DNA from: JALYRV01 sp036675475
GTDB lineage: Bacteria > Acidobacteriota > Vicinamibacteria > Vicinamibacterales > SCN-69-37
Direction: 5' to 3'
Length of the DNA: 25,279 nt
NCBI GenBank assembly: GCA_036675475.1
Contig: JAKFEY010000083.1
Location: 1-25,279, forward strand
Positions within the stretch are counted from its first letter, which is position 1; every line of letters begins with the position of its first letter. The notes under the pieces are model-generated. The model ran no database searches and was not told the DNA's origin. It was given only the letters and a program-made list of their open reading frames with translations. Positions 1 through 7,431 of the stretch are shown here, one piece after another. The translations under genes were made by a program, and so were the position numbers.

Positions 1-121
1 TCACCGCGACGCCGCCGACGACGCAGTACTGCGCGCCGCTGTCGGCGAGCAGCTGCAGCAGCCGCGGGAGGAAGTCCACGCGGTCCCTGACCACGAGCCG
101 CCAGAACGTGCGCGCCAGCAT
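1..121 (-). CDS. Nucleotidyltransferase-like protein, 5' part only
   Basis: The gene runs off the left edge; about 40 codons are visible from an ATG at 121-119. The peptide starts MLARTFWRLVVRDRVDFLP and reaches AQYCVVGGVAV. A helical stretch followed by a hydrophobic strand ending in GG-VAV is how MNT/AbiEii-type nucleotidyltransferase folds often begin. The catalytic Asp residues would lie outside the window, so the family call is tentative. A purine-rich AGAAG directly precedes the ATG. The 72 bases to the next gene (122-193) show nothing recognisable. It could equally be another small protein with a similar N-terminus. Confidence 0.45.
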   Translation of the reverse strand, partial: MLARTFWRLVVRDRVDFLPRLLQLLADSGAQYCVVGGVAV

Positions 122-193
122 CTTCTGATTGGACCATCGTCAGCGGGCGACCGCAACAGGCGCGCGCGCCGTGGGAGGACGGAGCTGAAAGCC

Positions 194-1162
194 CTACTTC
201 GCCGGCACCGACAGGCTGATCAGCACGTCGCGATATTTGTCGATGATCGGCTGCGCGCCTTCAGGGCCGAGCACCGTGAGGGCGGTCGCGAGGGCGTCGG
301 CAACCGCGGCGTCGCGCGCGATGACTCTTGCCGTCACGCCGTTGGTCACGGCCTGGCCGCTGCGCGGATCCACGATGTGCGAGTAGCGGACGCCGTCGAT
401 CTCCACGAACTGCTCGCCCGGGCCGGACGTTGCGAGCGCGGCGTTGGTCAGCTGCGTCGCGCGCTGGCGGAACATCAGGTCGGCGCCGTCCGCCGCCACG
501 CGCCATCCCCGCAGGCCCGGCGGGCCGCTGCCGACGACGATGTCGCCGCCGCTTTCGATGAGGGCGCGGCCGAGGCCGTTGGTGCGGAGGGTGCGCAGGG
601 CCTGCTGCAGGATGTAGCCCTTCGCGATGCCGCCGAGATCGAGGCGCATGCCCGGCCTGGCCAGGCGCACGGCGCCGCGCGCGCGATCGATCTCGAGATT
701 GCGCCAGCCGACAGCGGCGCGCGCCGTCTCAATCGCCTCCGGCGGCGGCAGCTTGCCGGTGCGGCGCGCCTCGCGCCAGAGCGCGACAATCGGGCCGGCG
801 GTGGGATCGAACGCGCCGCCGGTGGCGCGCGCCACCGAGACGGCGGTGGTGAGCACCTCGAGGAGATCCGGACTGACGGGCGTCCAGCCGGTGGTGCCCT
901 CGAGACGCCGAAGGTCGCTGTCGGGCCGGTAGTCGCTCATCATCCGATCGAGCGCGGCGATTCGGGCGAAGGCCTCGGTCATCGCGGCCTCGGCGCGGCG
1001 CTCGCCGGACGCGTGCAGTAGAATCCGCACGGGCAGGCCCATGTGGACCTGCGTGAACTCGTAAGGCTTTGGCCGCTGGCCCGCCGCGCCTGGCGCGACC
1101 ATCACAAGCGCGGCGGCGGCGATTGCCGGCAGCAGATGCCGGACTGGTGACGCGCCTGACAC
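194..1162 (-). CDS. apbE: Exported FAD:protein FMN transferase, ApbE family
   Basis: ApbE proteins move FMN from FAD onto a Thr of target proteins, usually in the periplasm, with Mg2+. The GTG start at 1162-1160 gives 322 residues, normal for the family. It was chosen because it precedes a signal peptide (residues 1-28, hydrophobic core LLPAIAAAALVMVAP, cleavage near GAAG). Family motifs are present: MSDYRPDSDL near 75-84, the ATGGAFDPTAGP segment near 113-124, the DLGGIAKGY nucleotide-binding motif at 175-183, the SGGDIVVG segment near 204-211 and YSHIVDPRSG near 260-269. Longer in-frame starts upstream would bury the signal sequence. No FMN-acceptor protein (Rnf/Nqr or FMN-binding domain) is visible nearby, so its substrate is unknown. 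Its first 16 bases overlap the divergent gene at 1147. Confidence 0.9.
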   Translation of the reverse strand: MSGASPVRHLLPAIAAAALVMVAPGAAGQRPKPYEFTQVHMGLPVRILLHASGERRAEAAMTEAFARIAALDRMMSDYRPDSDLRRLEGTTGWTPVSPDLLEVLTTAVSVARATGGAFDPTAGPIVALWREARRTGKLPPPEAIETARAAVGWRNLEIDRARGAVRLARPGMRLDLGGIAKGYILQQALRTLRTNGLGRALIESGGDIVVGSGPPGLRGWRVAADGADLMFRQRATQLTNAALATSGPGEQFVEIDGVRYSHIVDPRSGQAVTNGVTARVIARDAAVADALATALTVLGPEGAQPIIDKYRDVLISLSVPAK

Positions 1163-1944
1163 GCATCCGTTTCGTTCTCGTCCTGACAGCAGCCGTCGTC
1201 GCGGCCGCGCTGTGCGCGCAGACACTTCGGGCCGCCGGCCAGGGAGCTCAGGCACCGCCCACAACTTACCGCGAAACGATTCCCGGCACACTCGTCAGCT
1301 TCGAGATGGTGCTCGTCCCAGCTGCCGCGGGGGCCGCGCCCTTCTACCTCGGCCGTACCGAAGTGACGTGGGATCTCTATGATGTCTTCGCGCTCGGCCT
1401 GGATAAGAAGACGGCCGGCGCGGGCGGCGTCGACGCCGTGGCCCGCCCGTCGCGCCCCTACGGCGCGCCCGATTACGGTTGGGGCCATGCCGGCTATCCG
1501 GCCATCAGCATCGCGCGCGAGGCGGCGGCCGCGTTCACGGCGTGGCTTTCGAAGACGGCCGGGAAGGCGTATCGTCTGCCCACGGAGGCGGAATGGCAGC
1601 GCGCCGCGGCGCTGGCCGGACCGGCGACTGACGCCGGCGTGTGGCACAGCGGCATCTCGATTCAGCGCACGCATCCGGTGGCGTCGCGTAAGGCCGACGC
1701 GCTCGGGCTGTTTGATCTCTACGGCAACGCGGCCGAGTGGGTCGATGCCGGGCCGCTCGACAAGCCCGGCGCGCGCGTGACGCGCGGCGGGTCGTACCGC
1801 GATTCGCTCGACATGCTCGGGCCGCACGCGCGCGAAGTACAGGACGAGACGTGGAATGAACGCGATCCGCAGCTGCCCAAAAGCCAATGGTGGCTGTCGG
1901 ACGGACCGTTCGTCGGATTTCGGTTAGCGAGGAGCGCACAATGA
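1147..1944 (+). CDS. Exported SUMF1/FGE-fold protein, catalytic cysteines absent
   Basis: This 265-residue protein has the formylglycine-generating-enzyme-sulfatase fold: YLGRTEVTWDLYD, YPAISIAREAAAAFTAWLS, the hallmark YRLPTEAEWQRAA, LYGNAAEWVD, RGGSYRDS (R212-S219) and the terminal VGFRLARS. True sulfatase-maturing FGEs have a Cys pair just after RGGSY. Here the segment reads RDSLDM, and the only Cys of the whole protein sits in the signal peptide, so sulfatase activation is unlikely; a binding or structural role, as in other SUMF1-domain proteins, is more plausible. The start is GTG at 1147 because the next residues (TRLTRIRFVLVLTAAVVAAAL) form a signal peptide; no clear Shine-Dalgarno is seen. 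It overlaps the next gene by 4 bp (ATGA at 1941-1944), suggesting coupled translation. Confidence 0.8.
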   Translation: MTRLTRIRFVLVLTAAVVAAALCAQTLRAAGQGAQAPPTTYRETIPGTLVSFEMVLVPAAAGAAPFYLGRTEVTWDLYDVFALGLDKKTAGAGGVDAVARPSRPYGAPDYGWGHAGYPAISIAREAAAAFTAWLSKTAGKAYRLPTEAEWQRAAALAGPATDAGVWHSGISIQRTHPVASRKADALGLFDLYGNAAEWVDAGPLDKPGARVTRGGSYRDSLDMLGPHAREVQDETWNERDPQLPKSQWWLSDGPFVGFRLARSAQ

Positions 1945-3236
1945 CGTCAATCGATCGCCGCACCTTCATCGGGACCACCGCCGCCGCCACGGCCGCGATG
2001 GCCTTTCCCTTCGGTGTCCGCCTGCACGGGTCGGACGTGATTCGCGTGGGCCTCGTGGGCTGCGGCGGGCGCGGCACGGGCGCCGCGCGCGACTGCATGC
2101 GCGGCAGCGAGGGCGTCGAGATCGTCGCGATGGGCGATCTGATGGCCGATCGCCTCGCGCAGTCGCGCGAGACGCTGCGCAAAGCGGTCGCCGACACGCC
2201 GGCGCTCGCCGCGAAGTTCAGGGTCACCGACGACAAGGCCTTCACCGGTTTCGACGCGTATCAGAAGGTCATCGACAGCGGCGTCGACCTGGTGATTCTC
2301 GCCACGCCTCCCGGCTTCCGTCCGGCGCATCTGGCGGCGGCCGTCGCGGCCGGCAAGCACGTCTTCACCGAGAAGCCCGTCGCGGTCGACGCCGCCGGCA
2401 TCCGCTCCGTCCTTGCGACGTATGAAGCCGCCAGGCAGAAGAACCTCGGCATCGTCGCCGGCACGCAGCGGCGGCATCAGGCCGAGTATCTCGAGGCCAT
2501 CAAGCGGATTAAGGACGGCGCAATCGGCGACGTCGTGAGCGGCCAGGTGTTCTGGAATCAGGGCGGGCTGTGGAACCGCGACCGGAAGGCGGAGTGGAGC
2601 GACGCCGAGTGGCAAATCCGCAACTGGCTGTACTTCACGTGGCTGTCGGGCGATCACATCGTCGAACAGCACGTGCACAACATCGACGTGGCCAACTGGG
2701 TGATGGGCGCGCATCCGGTGAAGGCGATGGGCGTGGGCGGGCGGCAGTTCCGCACCGAGCCGAAGTACGGGCACATCTTCGATCACTTCGCGATCGACTT
2801 CGAGTATCCGAACGGCGCGCGGGTGCTGAGTATGTGCCGCCAGATCGAGGGCACGCGCGATCGCATCGGCGAGCATTTCATCGGGACGGCGGGCGCATCG
2901 GATGCGTCCACGTTCATTCAGGGCGCGAAGCCGTGGAAGCACACGGCGCCGCCGCGCGAGCAGCGCATCAGCCCGTACGTGCAGGAGCACACCGACCTGG
3001 TGGCCAGCCTTCGTGCCGGCAAGCCACTCAACGAGCTGAAGCAGGTGGCCGAGAGCACGCTGACGGCCATCATGGGGCGCGAGGCGGCCTACACCGGCCA
3101 GGAGATTACGTGGGACGTGATGCTGAACGCGAAACAGGTGCTGGGACCGTCGCCCGTGGTGTTCGGGGAGCTGGCGGTGCCGCCGGTGCCGATGCCGGGC
3201 CGTACGAAGGTCGAGCGCGTGTGGGGGGCGGAGTAG
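1941..3236 (+). CDS. Tat-exported Gfo/Idh/MocA-family oxidoreductase
   Basis: This is a 431-residue NAD(P)-dependent dehydrogenase-fold protein. The N-terminus SIDRRTFIGTTAAATAAMA is a twin-arginine signal. A Rossmann motif follows (VIRVGLVGCGGRGTGAARDC, about residues 33-52), then the family EKP motif (VFTEKPVAVD, E144-K145-P146) and a C-terminal Gfo/Idh/MocA sheet domain containing DHIVEQHVHNIDVANW. The start is the ATG at 1941, preceded by GAGGAG and overlapping the previous stop; a start further upstream at 1887 would place 18 residues before the Tat motif. Substrate cannot be read from sequence; relatives act on sugars, inositols and their derivatives. Export suggests it carries a tightly bound cofactor in the periplasm. 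The stop is 2 bp from the sugar-isomerase-like gene that follows, so they are probably one transcript. Confidence 0.88.
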   Translation: MTSIDRRTFIGTTAAATAAMAFPFGVRLHGSDVIRVGLVGCGGRGTGAARDCMRGSEGVEIVAMGDLMADRLAQSRETLRKAVADTPALAAKFRVTDDKAFTGFDAYQKVIDSGVDLVILATPPGFRPAHLAAAVAAGKHVFTEKPVAVDAAGIRSVLATYEAARQKNLGIVAGTQRRHQAEYLEAIKRIKDGAIGDVVSGQVFWNQGGLWNRDRKAEWSDAEWQIRNWLYFTWLSGDHIVEQHVHNIDVANWVMGAHPVKAMGVGGRQFRTEPKYGHIFDHFAIDFEYPNGARVLSMCRQIEGTRDRIGEHFIGTAGASDASTFIQGAKPWKHTAPPREQRISPYVQEHTDLVASLRAGKPLNELKQVAESTLTAIMGREAAYTGQEITWDVMLNAKQVLGPSPVVFGELAVPPVPMPGRTKVERVWGAE

Positions 3237-3238
3237 CG

Positions 3239-4174
3239 ATGGCCGTCAATCGACGCGCGTTCGTGCGTTCGGCGCTCACGGCCGGCGCGGGGCTGGCCGC
3301 CTCCCGGTACGTAGAGGCGTTTCAACCGGGGATATTCAACCGGGAAGAATTTCAGCGGAAGTTCAAGCTCGCGTACGCGCCGCACTTCGGCATGTTTCGC
3401 GAGCACGCGGGGCCTGATCTGGTCGCGCAGCTCGAGTTCATGGCCGCCGAGGGGTTCACCGCGCTCGAGGACAACGGCATGCGCGACCGTCCGGCCGCCG
3501 AGCAGGAGCTGATCGGCAAGACGCTGGCGCGGCTCAACATGCGCATGGGCGTGTTCGTGGCGCACGCCATCAACTGGACCGCGCCCACCCTCACGACGTC
3601 CGATGCGGCGCACCGCGACGCCTTCCTGAAGCAGCTGGGCGAGTCGGTCGAGATCGCGAAGCGCGTGGGCGCGCAGTGGATGACGGTGGTGCCGGGGCAT
3701 GTCGACCGCCGGCCGCACATGAACTATCAGACGGCGAACGTGATCGAAACGCTCAAGCGCGGCGCCGCAATTCTCGAGCCGCACGGCCTGGTGATGGTGC
3801 TCGAGCCGCTCAACACGCTTCGCAATCACCCGGGCATGTTCCTTACTGAAGTGCCGCAGGCCTACATGATCTGCAAGGGCGTCGGCAGCCCGTCGTGCAA
3901 AATTCTGTTCGACATGTATCACCAGCAGATCACGGAAGGGAACATCATTCCCAACATTAACGCCGCGTGGGACGAGGTGGCCTACTTCCAGGTGGGCGAC
4001 AACCCCGGCCGCAACGAACCCGGCACGGGCGAGATGCACTATCGCAACATCTTCAAGCACATTCACGCCAAGGGATTCACGGGCGTGGTGGGCATGGAGC
4101 ACGGCAACGCCACGAAGGGCAAGGACGGCGAGCGCGCCGTCATCAACGCCTACGTCGCGGCCGACGGTTTCTGA
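3239..4174 (+). CDS. Tat-exported hydroxypyruvate isomerase-like TIM-barrel protein
   Basis: This 311-residue protein belongs to the xylose-isomerase-like TIM barrels and is closest to the hydroxypyruvate isomerase (Hyi) group. The Hyi-like signatures are EPLNTLRNHPGMFLTEVPQA, FDMYHQQITEGNIIPNI, YFQVGDNPGRNEPGTGEMHY and the final GVVGMEHGNATKGKDGE. Metal-binding acidic and His residues of the barrel (E in VLEPLN, D in FDMYH, E in GMEHG) are present. Unlike cytosolic Hyi it begins with a twin-arginine signal (VNRRAFVRSALTAGAGLAASR), so it is probably exported folded with its metal. The start ATG at 3239 lies 2 bp after the oxidoreductase stop; the pair may act in sequence on a sugar or sugar acid. 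The specific reaction is inference. Confidence 0.82.
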   Translation: MAVNRRAFVRSALTAGAGLAASRYVEAFQPGIFNREEFQRKFKLAYAPHFGMFREHAGPDLVAQLEFMAAEGFTALEDNGMRDRPAAEQELIGKTLARLNMRMGVFVAHAINWTAPTLTTSDAAHRDAFLKQLGESVEIAKRVGAQWMTVVPGHVDRRPHMNYQTANVIETLKRGAAILEPHGLVMVLEPLNTLRNHPGMFLTEVPQAYMICKGVGSPSCKILFDMYHQQITEGNIIPNINAAWDEVAYFQVGDNPGRNEPGTGEMHYRNIFKHIHAKGFTGVVGMEHGNATKGKDGERAVINAYVAADGF

Positions 4175-4188
4175 GCAGGAGGAGTCAG

Positions 4189-4842
4189 ATGAAGCGAACG
4201 ATGTCCATGTTCTTCACGGCCGCGGTTGTGGCGGCCGCCGCCGCGGCGACGGGCGCGCAGCAGGCGCCGCCGATGACGTTCTTCATCACGAGCGCGGGGC
4301 CGGGGCAGGGCGCGGATCTCGGCGGCCTCGCCGGCGCCGACGCGCATTGCCAGGCGCTGGCGAAAGCCGCGGGTGCCGGCGATCGCACGTGGCATGCGTA
4401 TCTGAGCGCCACGGCCGCCAATGGCCAGGCGGCGGTGAATGCGCGCGACCGCATCGGGTCCGGCCCGTGGCACAACGCGAAAGGCGTGCAGGTGGCGGCG
4501 AGCGTCGCGGATCTGCACAGCGACAACAACAAGCTGTCGAAGGAAAATTCCCTCGACGAGAAGGGCAACCGGGTGAATGGCCGCGGCGACTCGCCGAATC
4601 GCCACGACATCCTGACGGGGTCGCTGGCCGACGGGACGGTTTCGACAGGCGGTGAGGACTCCACCTGCCGCAACTGGACGTCGAGCGGCGAGGGCAGCGC
4701 GCTGCTCGGCCATCACGACCGCCAGGGCGGCGGCGCCGCGCCCACGTCATGGAACTCGGCCCACGCGTCGCGCGGCTGCAGCCAGGCCAACCTGCGCGGC
4801 ACGGGCGGCGACGGGCTGTTCTACTGCTTCGCGGTCCGCTAA
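4189..4842 (+). CDS. Secreted lectin/endostatin-fold-like small protein
   Basis: The protein has 217 residues: a Sec signal peptide (1-23, cleavage near GAQQ) and one domain. The mature part contains FFITSAGPGQGADLGGLAGA, DAHCQALAKAAGAGDRTWHA, the centre NGRGDSPNRHDILTG (130-144) and DSTCRNWTSSGEGSALLGHH. Four Cys (54, 160, 197, 213) probably form two disulfides. The pattern recalls bacterial proteins with a C-type-lectin or collagen XV/XVIII endostatin-like fold; ligand and role are unknown. A strong ribosome-binding site (AGGAGG, 4178-4183) precedes the ATG at 4189, so it is translated independently of the Hyi-like gene 14 bp upstream. The GRGDSP string at 131-136 equals the fibronectin cell-attachment motif, but may only be a feature of this fold. 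Confidence 0.72.
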   Translation: MKRTMSMFFTAAVVAAAAAATGAQQAPPMTFFITSAGPGQGADLGGLAGADAHCQALAKAAGAGDRTWHAYLSATAANGQAAVNARDRIGSGPWHNAKGVQVAASVADLHSDNNKLSKENSLDEKGNRVNGRGDSPNRHDILTGSLADGTVSTGGEDSTCRNWTSSGEGSALLGHHDRQGGGAAPTSWNSAHASRGCSQANLRGTGGDGLFYCFAVR

Positions 4843-4858
4843 CCTCCGCGGTCGGCAC

Positions 4859-6172
4859 ATGGCGCGCCGACGAACTCTCCTCATCGCGGCCGGCCTCGCC
4901 TTGTCGATGGCCGCGCCGCGCGCGCAGGCGCCTCCGCTGACGTCGCATCAGCGCGGCCAGGCGAAGCAGATGCTGGCCACGCTCGAAAAGGCGATGCGCG
5001 ACGCCTACTACGACCCCACGTTTCACGGCGTCGACCTGAAAGCGCACTTCAAGGCCACGGCCGCGAAGCTGGACGGCGCGCAGACGATTGCGCACGCCTA
5101 CGGCATCATCGCCCAGGCCATGATTGCGTTCGAGGACTCGCACACCTATTTCGTGCCGCCCATGCGCGCAAGCACCATCGAATACGGCTGGGAGATGCGC
5201 ATGGTGGGCGAGGCCTGCCTCGTCACGGCGGTGAAGCCCGGCACTGACGCGGCTGCAAAGGGTCTCAAGCCCGGCGATCGCATCTGGCAGGTCGATCAGT
5301 TTCCGGCGAACCGGCAGGATCTCTGGAAGCTGCGGTACCTGCTCTACACGCTGAGCCCGCGCTCGCGCGTGCGCATGATGGTGCAGTCGCCCGGCGAGGC
5401 GGCACCGCGGCCCCTCGACGTGGCCGCGAAAGTGACCGCGCTGCCGAAGGTGATCGAAGTGAACATCGACCGCCTGGACAACCTGCTGTGGGCAGAAAGC
5501 CGCGAAGCGCGCGAGGCGCGCAACAGGTTCGCGCGGGCGGGCGATGTGGCCATCTGGAAGCTCTCGGGTTTCGACTTCGAGCCCGGCGACGTCGATCGGC
5601 TGGTCGACACGGCCACGGGCGGCGCCGCCTCGCTCGTGCTCGACATGCGCGGCAACGGCGGCGGCTTCATCAAGACGCTCGAGCAGCTGACGTCGCGCCT
5701 GTTCGATCGGGATGTGACGATTGCCACGGTGAAGACGCGCAAGTCCTCGAAGCCAATGATGGTCAAGAAGCGCCGGACCCCCTTCACCGGGCCCATCGTC
5801 GTGCTCATCGACGCCGACTCGGGCTCGGCCGCCGAGCTCTTCGCGCGGCTCGTGCAGCTCGAAAAGCGCGGCGTCGTGATCGGCGATCGATCGGCCGGCG
5901 CGGTCATGCAGGGGCAGATGATGGTGGCGGGCCTCGAAGGCGCGCAGGGCGTCATGCTGTATCACGCCAGCATCACGAACGCCGACTTGATCATGACCGA
6001 CGGCCACAGCCTCGAGAAGGCCGGCGTTACGCCCGACGAGATGCTGCTGCCCTCCGGCCCCGATCTCGCAGCCGGTCGCGATCCCGTGCTGGCTCGTGCC
6101 GTCGCGCGGCTCGGCGGATCGCTCGATGCCGACAAGGCCGGCGCGATGTTTCCGATCGAGTGGAAGCAGTAG
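4859..6172 (+). CDS. Secreted S41-family peptidase-like protein with PDZ domain
   Basis: A 437-residue secreted protein: signal peptide (RRRTLLIAAGLALSMAAPRAQA), a helical region (about 25-85), a PDZ-like domain (VKPGTDAAAKGLKPGDRIWQVD, roughly 115-185) and an S41 core (LVLDMRGNGGGFIKTLEQL, then DADSGSAAELFARLVQ). S323 in DSGSAAE fits the S41 nucleophile. The Lys that CtpA/Prc enzymes carry 25 residues later is Ala348 here (GDRSAGAVMQG). A Ser-His pair, S94-H95 in EDSHTYF, matches the position used by Tricorn-type S41 enzymes, so a Ser/His rather than Ser/Lys mechanism is possible, or activity is lost. It starts at ATG 4859, 16 bp after the lectin-like gene, with no strong ribosome-binding site. 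It ends the plus-strand run; the convergent gene ends 3 bp away. Confidence 0.82.
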   Translation: MARRRTLLIAAGLALSMAAPRAQAPPLTSHQRGQAKQMLATLEKAMRDAYYDPTFHGVDLKAHFKATAAKLDGAQTIAHAYGIIAQAMIAFEDSHTYFVPPMRASTIEYGWEMRMVGEACLVTAVKPGTDAAAKGLKPGDRIWQVDQFPANRQDLWKLRYLLYTLSPRSRVRMMVQSPGEAAPRPLDVAAKVTALPKVIEVNIDRLDNLLWAESREAREARNRFARAGDVAIWKLSGFDFEPGDVDRLVDTATGGAASLVLDMRGNGGGFIKTLEQLTSRLFDRDVTIATVKTRKSSKPMMVKKRRTPFTGPIVVLIDADSGSAAELFARLVQLEKRGVVIGDRSAGAVMQGQMMVAGLEGAQGVMLYHASITNADLIMTDGHSLEKAGVTPDEMLLPSGPDLAAGRDPVLARAVARLGGSLDADKAGAMFPIEWKQ

Positions 6173-6175
6173 GCG

Positions 6176-7384
6176 CTAAGCCGCGCTCCGGCTCCGCAGC
6201 AGCCTTGCGGCCCAGAAGGCGCCGGCAACGGCAACGGCCACCAGGGCCAGACGTACGGCGAAGAGCGTCCATCCGGCCGCACTGAATTCGGGAATTGGAA
6301 ACTGGCGGAGCGCGCTCCAGCGTACCGCCATCCAGTGCCATGCGATGTGGCCGGCGATCACCGACAGCACGATCGTGCCGATCCGCTCGCGCCTTCCGTA
6401 ACGGAACAGCAGCTGAAGTGCCGGCACGAGCACGAGCAGCACCAGCACCTGCCCGATCTCCACGCCCACGTTGAATGAGAGGAGCGAAGTCAGCAGATGC
6501 GACCCCGCGAACTGCATGGTCTCCTTCAGCGCGAACGAGAAGCCGAAGCCGTGCACGAGGCCGAAGCCGAAGGCGAGCAGCACGCGATGCCGCGGCGCCG
6601 GCGCCACGATGTTCTCGATCGCCATGTAAAGCACGGATGCCGCGATCAGCGTTTCGACCAGCGGCGGAAACCACAGCGCGTCCGGCGTCATGTTCCACGC
6701 AGCCGCCAGCAGCGCCACCGAGTGCGCGGCCGTGAAGGCCGTGACGACGATCAGGAGGGGGCGGACGCGGCGGAAGGGAATGACGAGGCAGAGGAGGAAC
6801 AGGAGGTGGTCCGCGCCGTCGAGAATGTGGAAGAAGCCGATCTTGACGAACCGCCACGCGGCCTGATGCCAGCGCGGATCGAGCGGGACGAGGCCCGGAT
6901 CGCCGCGCAGCTCGAACGCGCGCACGGCGCCGGCGGGCGTCTCGAAGCGCAGCGCGGTCAGCACCTGGAGCCCGAGCCGCTCAAAGCCCGGGCGGATGGC
7001 GAAGCGGCTGCTCTCCGACCGGATGGGATAGTCGAGCGCGACCTCGAAGTCTTCGCGCGGCGAAACCGACAGCGCCGCGATCGCCGGCGAGCCGAGCGGC
7101 TGGCCGTCCTCCTGGATGTCGAGCCCCGGCAGCAGCCACTGCACCACGCCGTCGCGCACGAGCGGCGCGGCCGCGGCGGCGTCGAGCGATCCGTCTGGCT
7201 GTCGCGGGAAAGGAATATCGCGCAAGGCCTCGAGCGGCATGCGCAGCGTGACGCGCAACAGCCGGCCCTGCGGCTTCACGGTGGCGTGGACGACGATGTC
7301 GCGCGGGATGTCGTGCGCGGCCATGCGCGCGCCGAACGACAGCGCGAGCGCCAGCGCGGCGAAGGCAAATGCCAGGCGTCTCAC
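6176..7384 (-). CDS. HupE/UreJ-like integral membrane protein
   Basis: The 402-residue protein has a signal peptide, a periplasmic N-terminal domain of about 170 residues and a C-terminal membrane domain of about six to seven helices. The membrane part carries HupE/UreJ-family signatures: FFHILDGADHLLFLLCLVIP, TAFTAAHSVALLAA, LLAFGFGLVHGFGFSFALKE and SLLSFNVGVEIGQ, with conserved His and Asp that in relatives are linked to nickel or cobalt handling. No hydrogenase, urease or cobalamin gene is near, so the metal role is only a family-based guess. The GTG start at 7384-7382 puts RRLAFAFAALALALSFGA directly at the N-terminus; a longer reading would add 22 residues ahead of the signal. It is divergent from the NHL gene at 7432 with a 47-bp gap. 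Confidence 0.82.
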   Translation of the reverse strand: MRRLAFAFAALALALSFGARMAAHDIPRDIVVHATVKPQGRLLRVTLRMPLEALRDIPFPRQPDGSLDAAAAAPLVRDGVVQWLLPGLDIQEDGQPLGSPAIAALSVSPREDFEVALDYPIRSESSRFAIRPGFERLGLQVLTALRFETPAGAVRAFELRGDPGLVPLDPRWHQAAWRFVKIGFFHILDGADHLLFLLCLVIPFRRVRPLLIVVTAFTAAHSVALLAAAWNMTPDALWFPPLVETLIAASVLYMAIENIVAPAPRHRVLLAFGFGLVHGFGFSFALKETMQFAGSHLLTSLLSFNVGVEIGQVLVLLVLVPALQLLFRYGRRERIGTIVLSVIAGHIAWHWMAVRWSALRQFPIPEFSAAGWTLFAVRLALVAVAVAGAFWAARLLRSRSAA

Positions 7385-7395
7385 GCCGCGCAGTG

Positions 7396-7401
7396 TATAC
7401 T
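7396..7401 (+). promoter_or_regulatory. Candidate -10 element for the NHL gene pair
   Basis: TATACT stands out in the 47-bp GC-rich gap between the divergent HupE-like and NHL genes. It lies 30 bp before the TGATG start region, whose ribosome-binding site GGAGGA is at 7421-7426. No convincing -35 is seen at 17 bp. The overlapping GTATAC is self-complementary, so it could serve either direction. Confidence 0.35.
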
Positions 7402-7431
7402 GCCGCGCGTTCCCGGGACAGGAGGAGAGTG

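Noticed and set aside
1147..1944. True sulfatase-activating formylglycine-generating enzyme
   Set aside because: The catalytic Cys pair after RGGSY is missing and no sulfatase gene is nearby, so only the fold is claimed.
2570..3238. Long upstream extension of the Hyi-like frame
   Set aside because: The extension overlaps the oxidoreductase in another frame and is low-complexity. A Tat signal starts at 3239 directly after the previous stop.
4286..6007. 573-codon minus-strand open frame
   Set aside because: No recognisable motif. It lies antisense to the lectin-like and S41 genes, both of which have signal peptides and family motifs.
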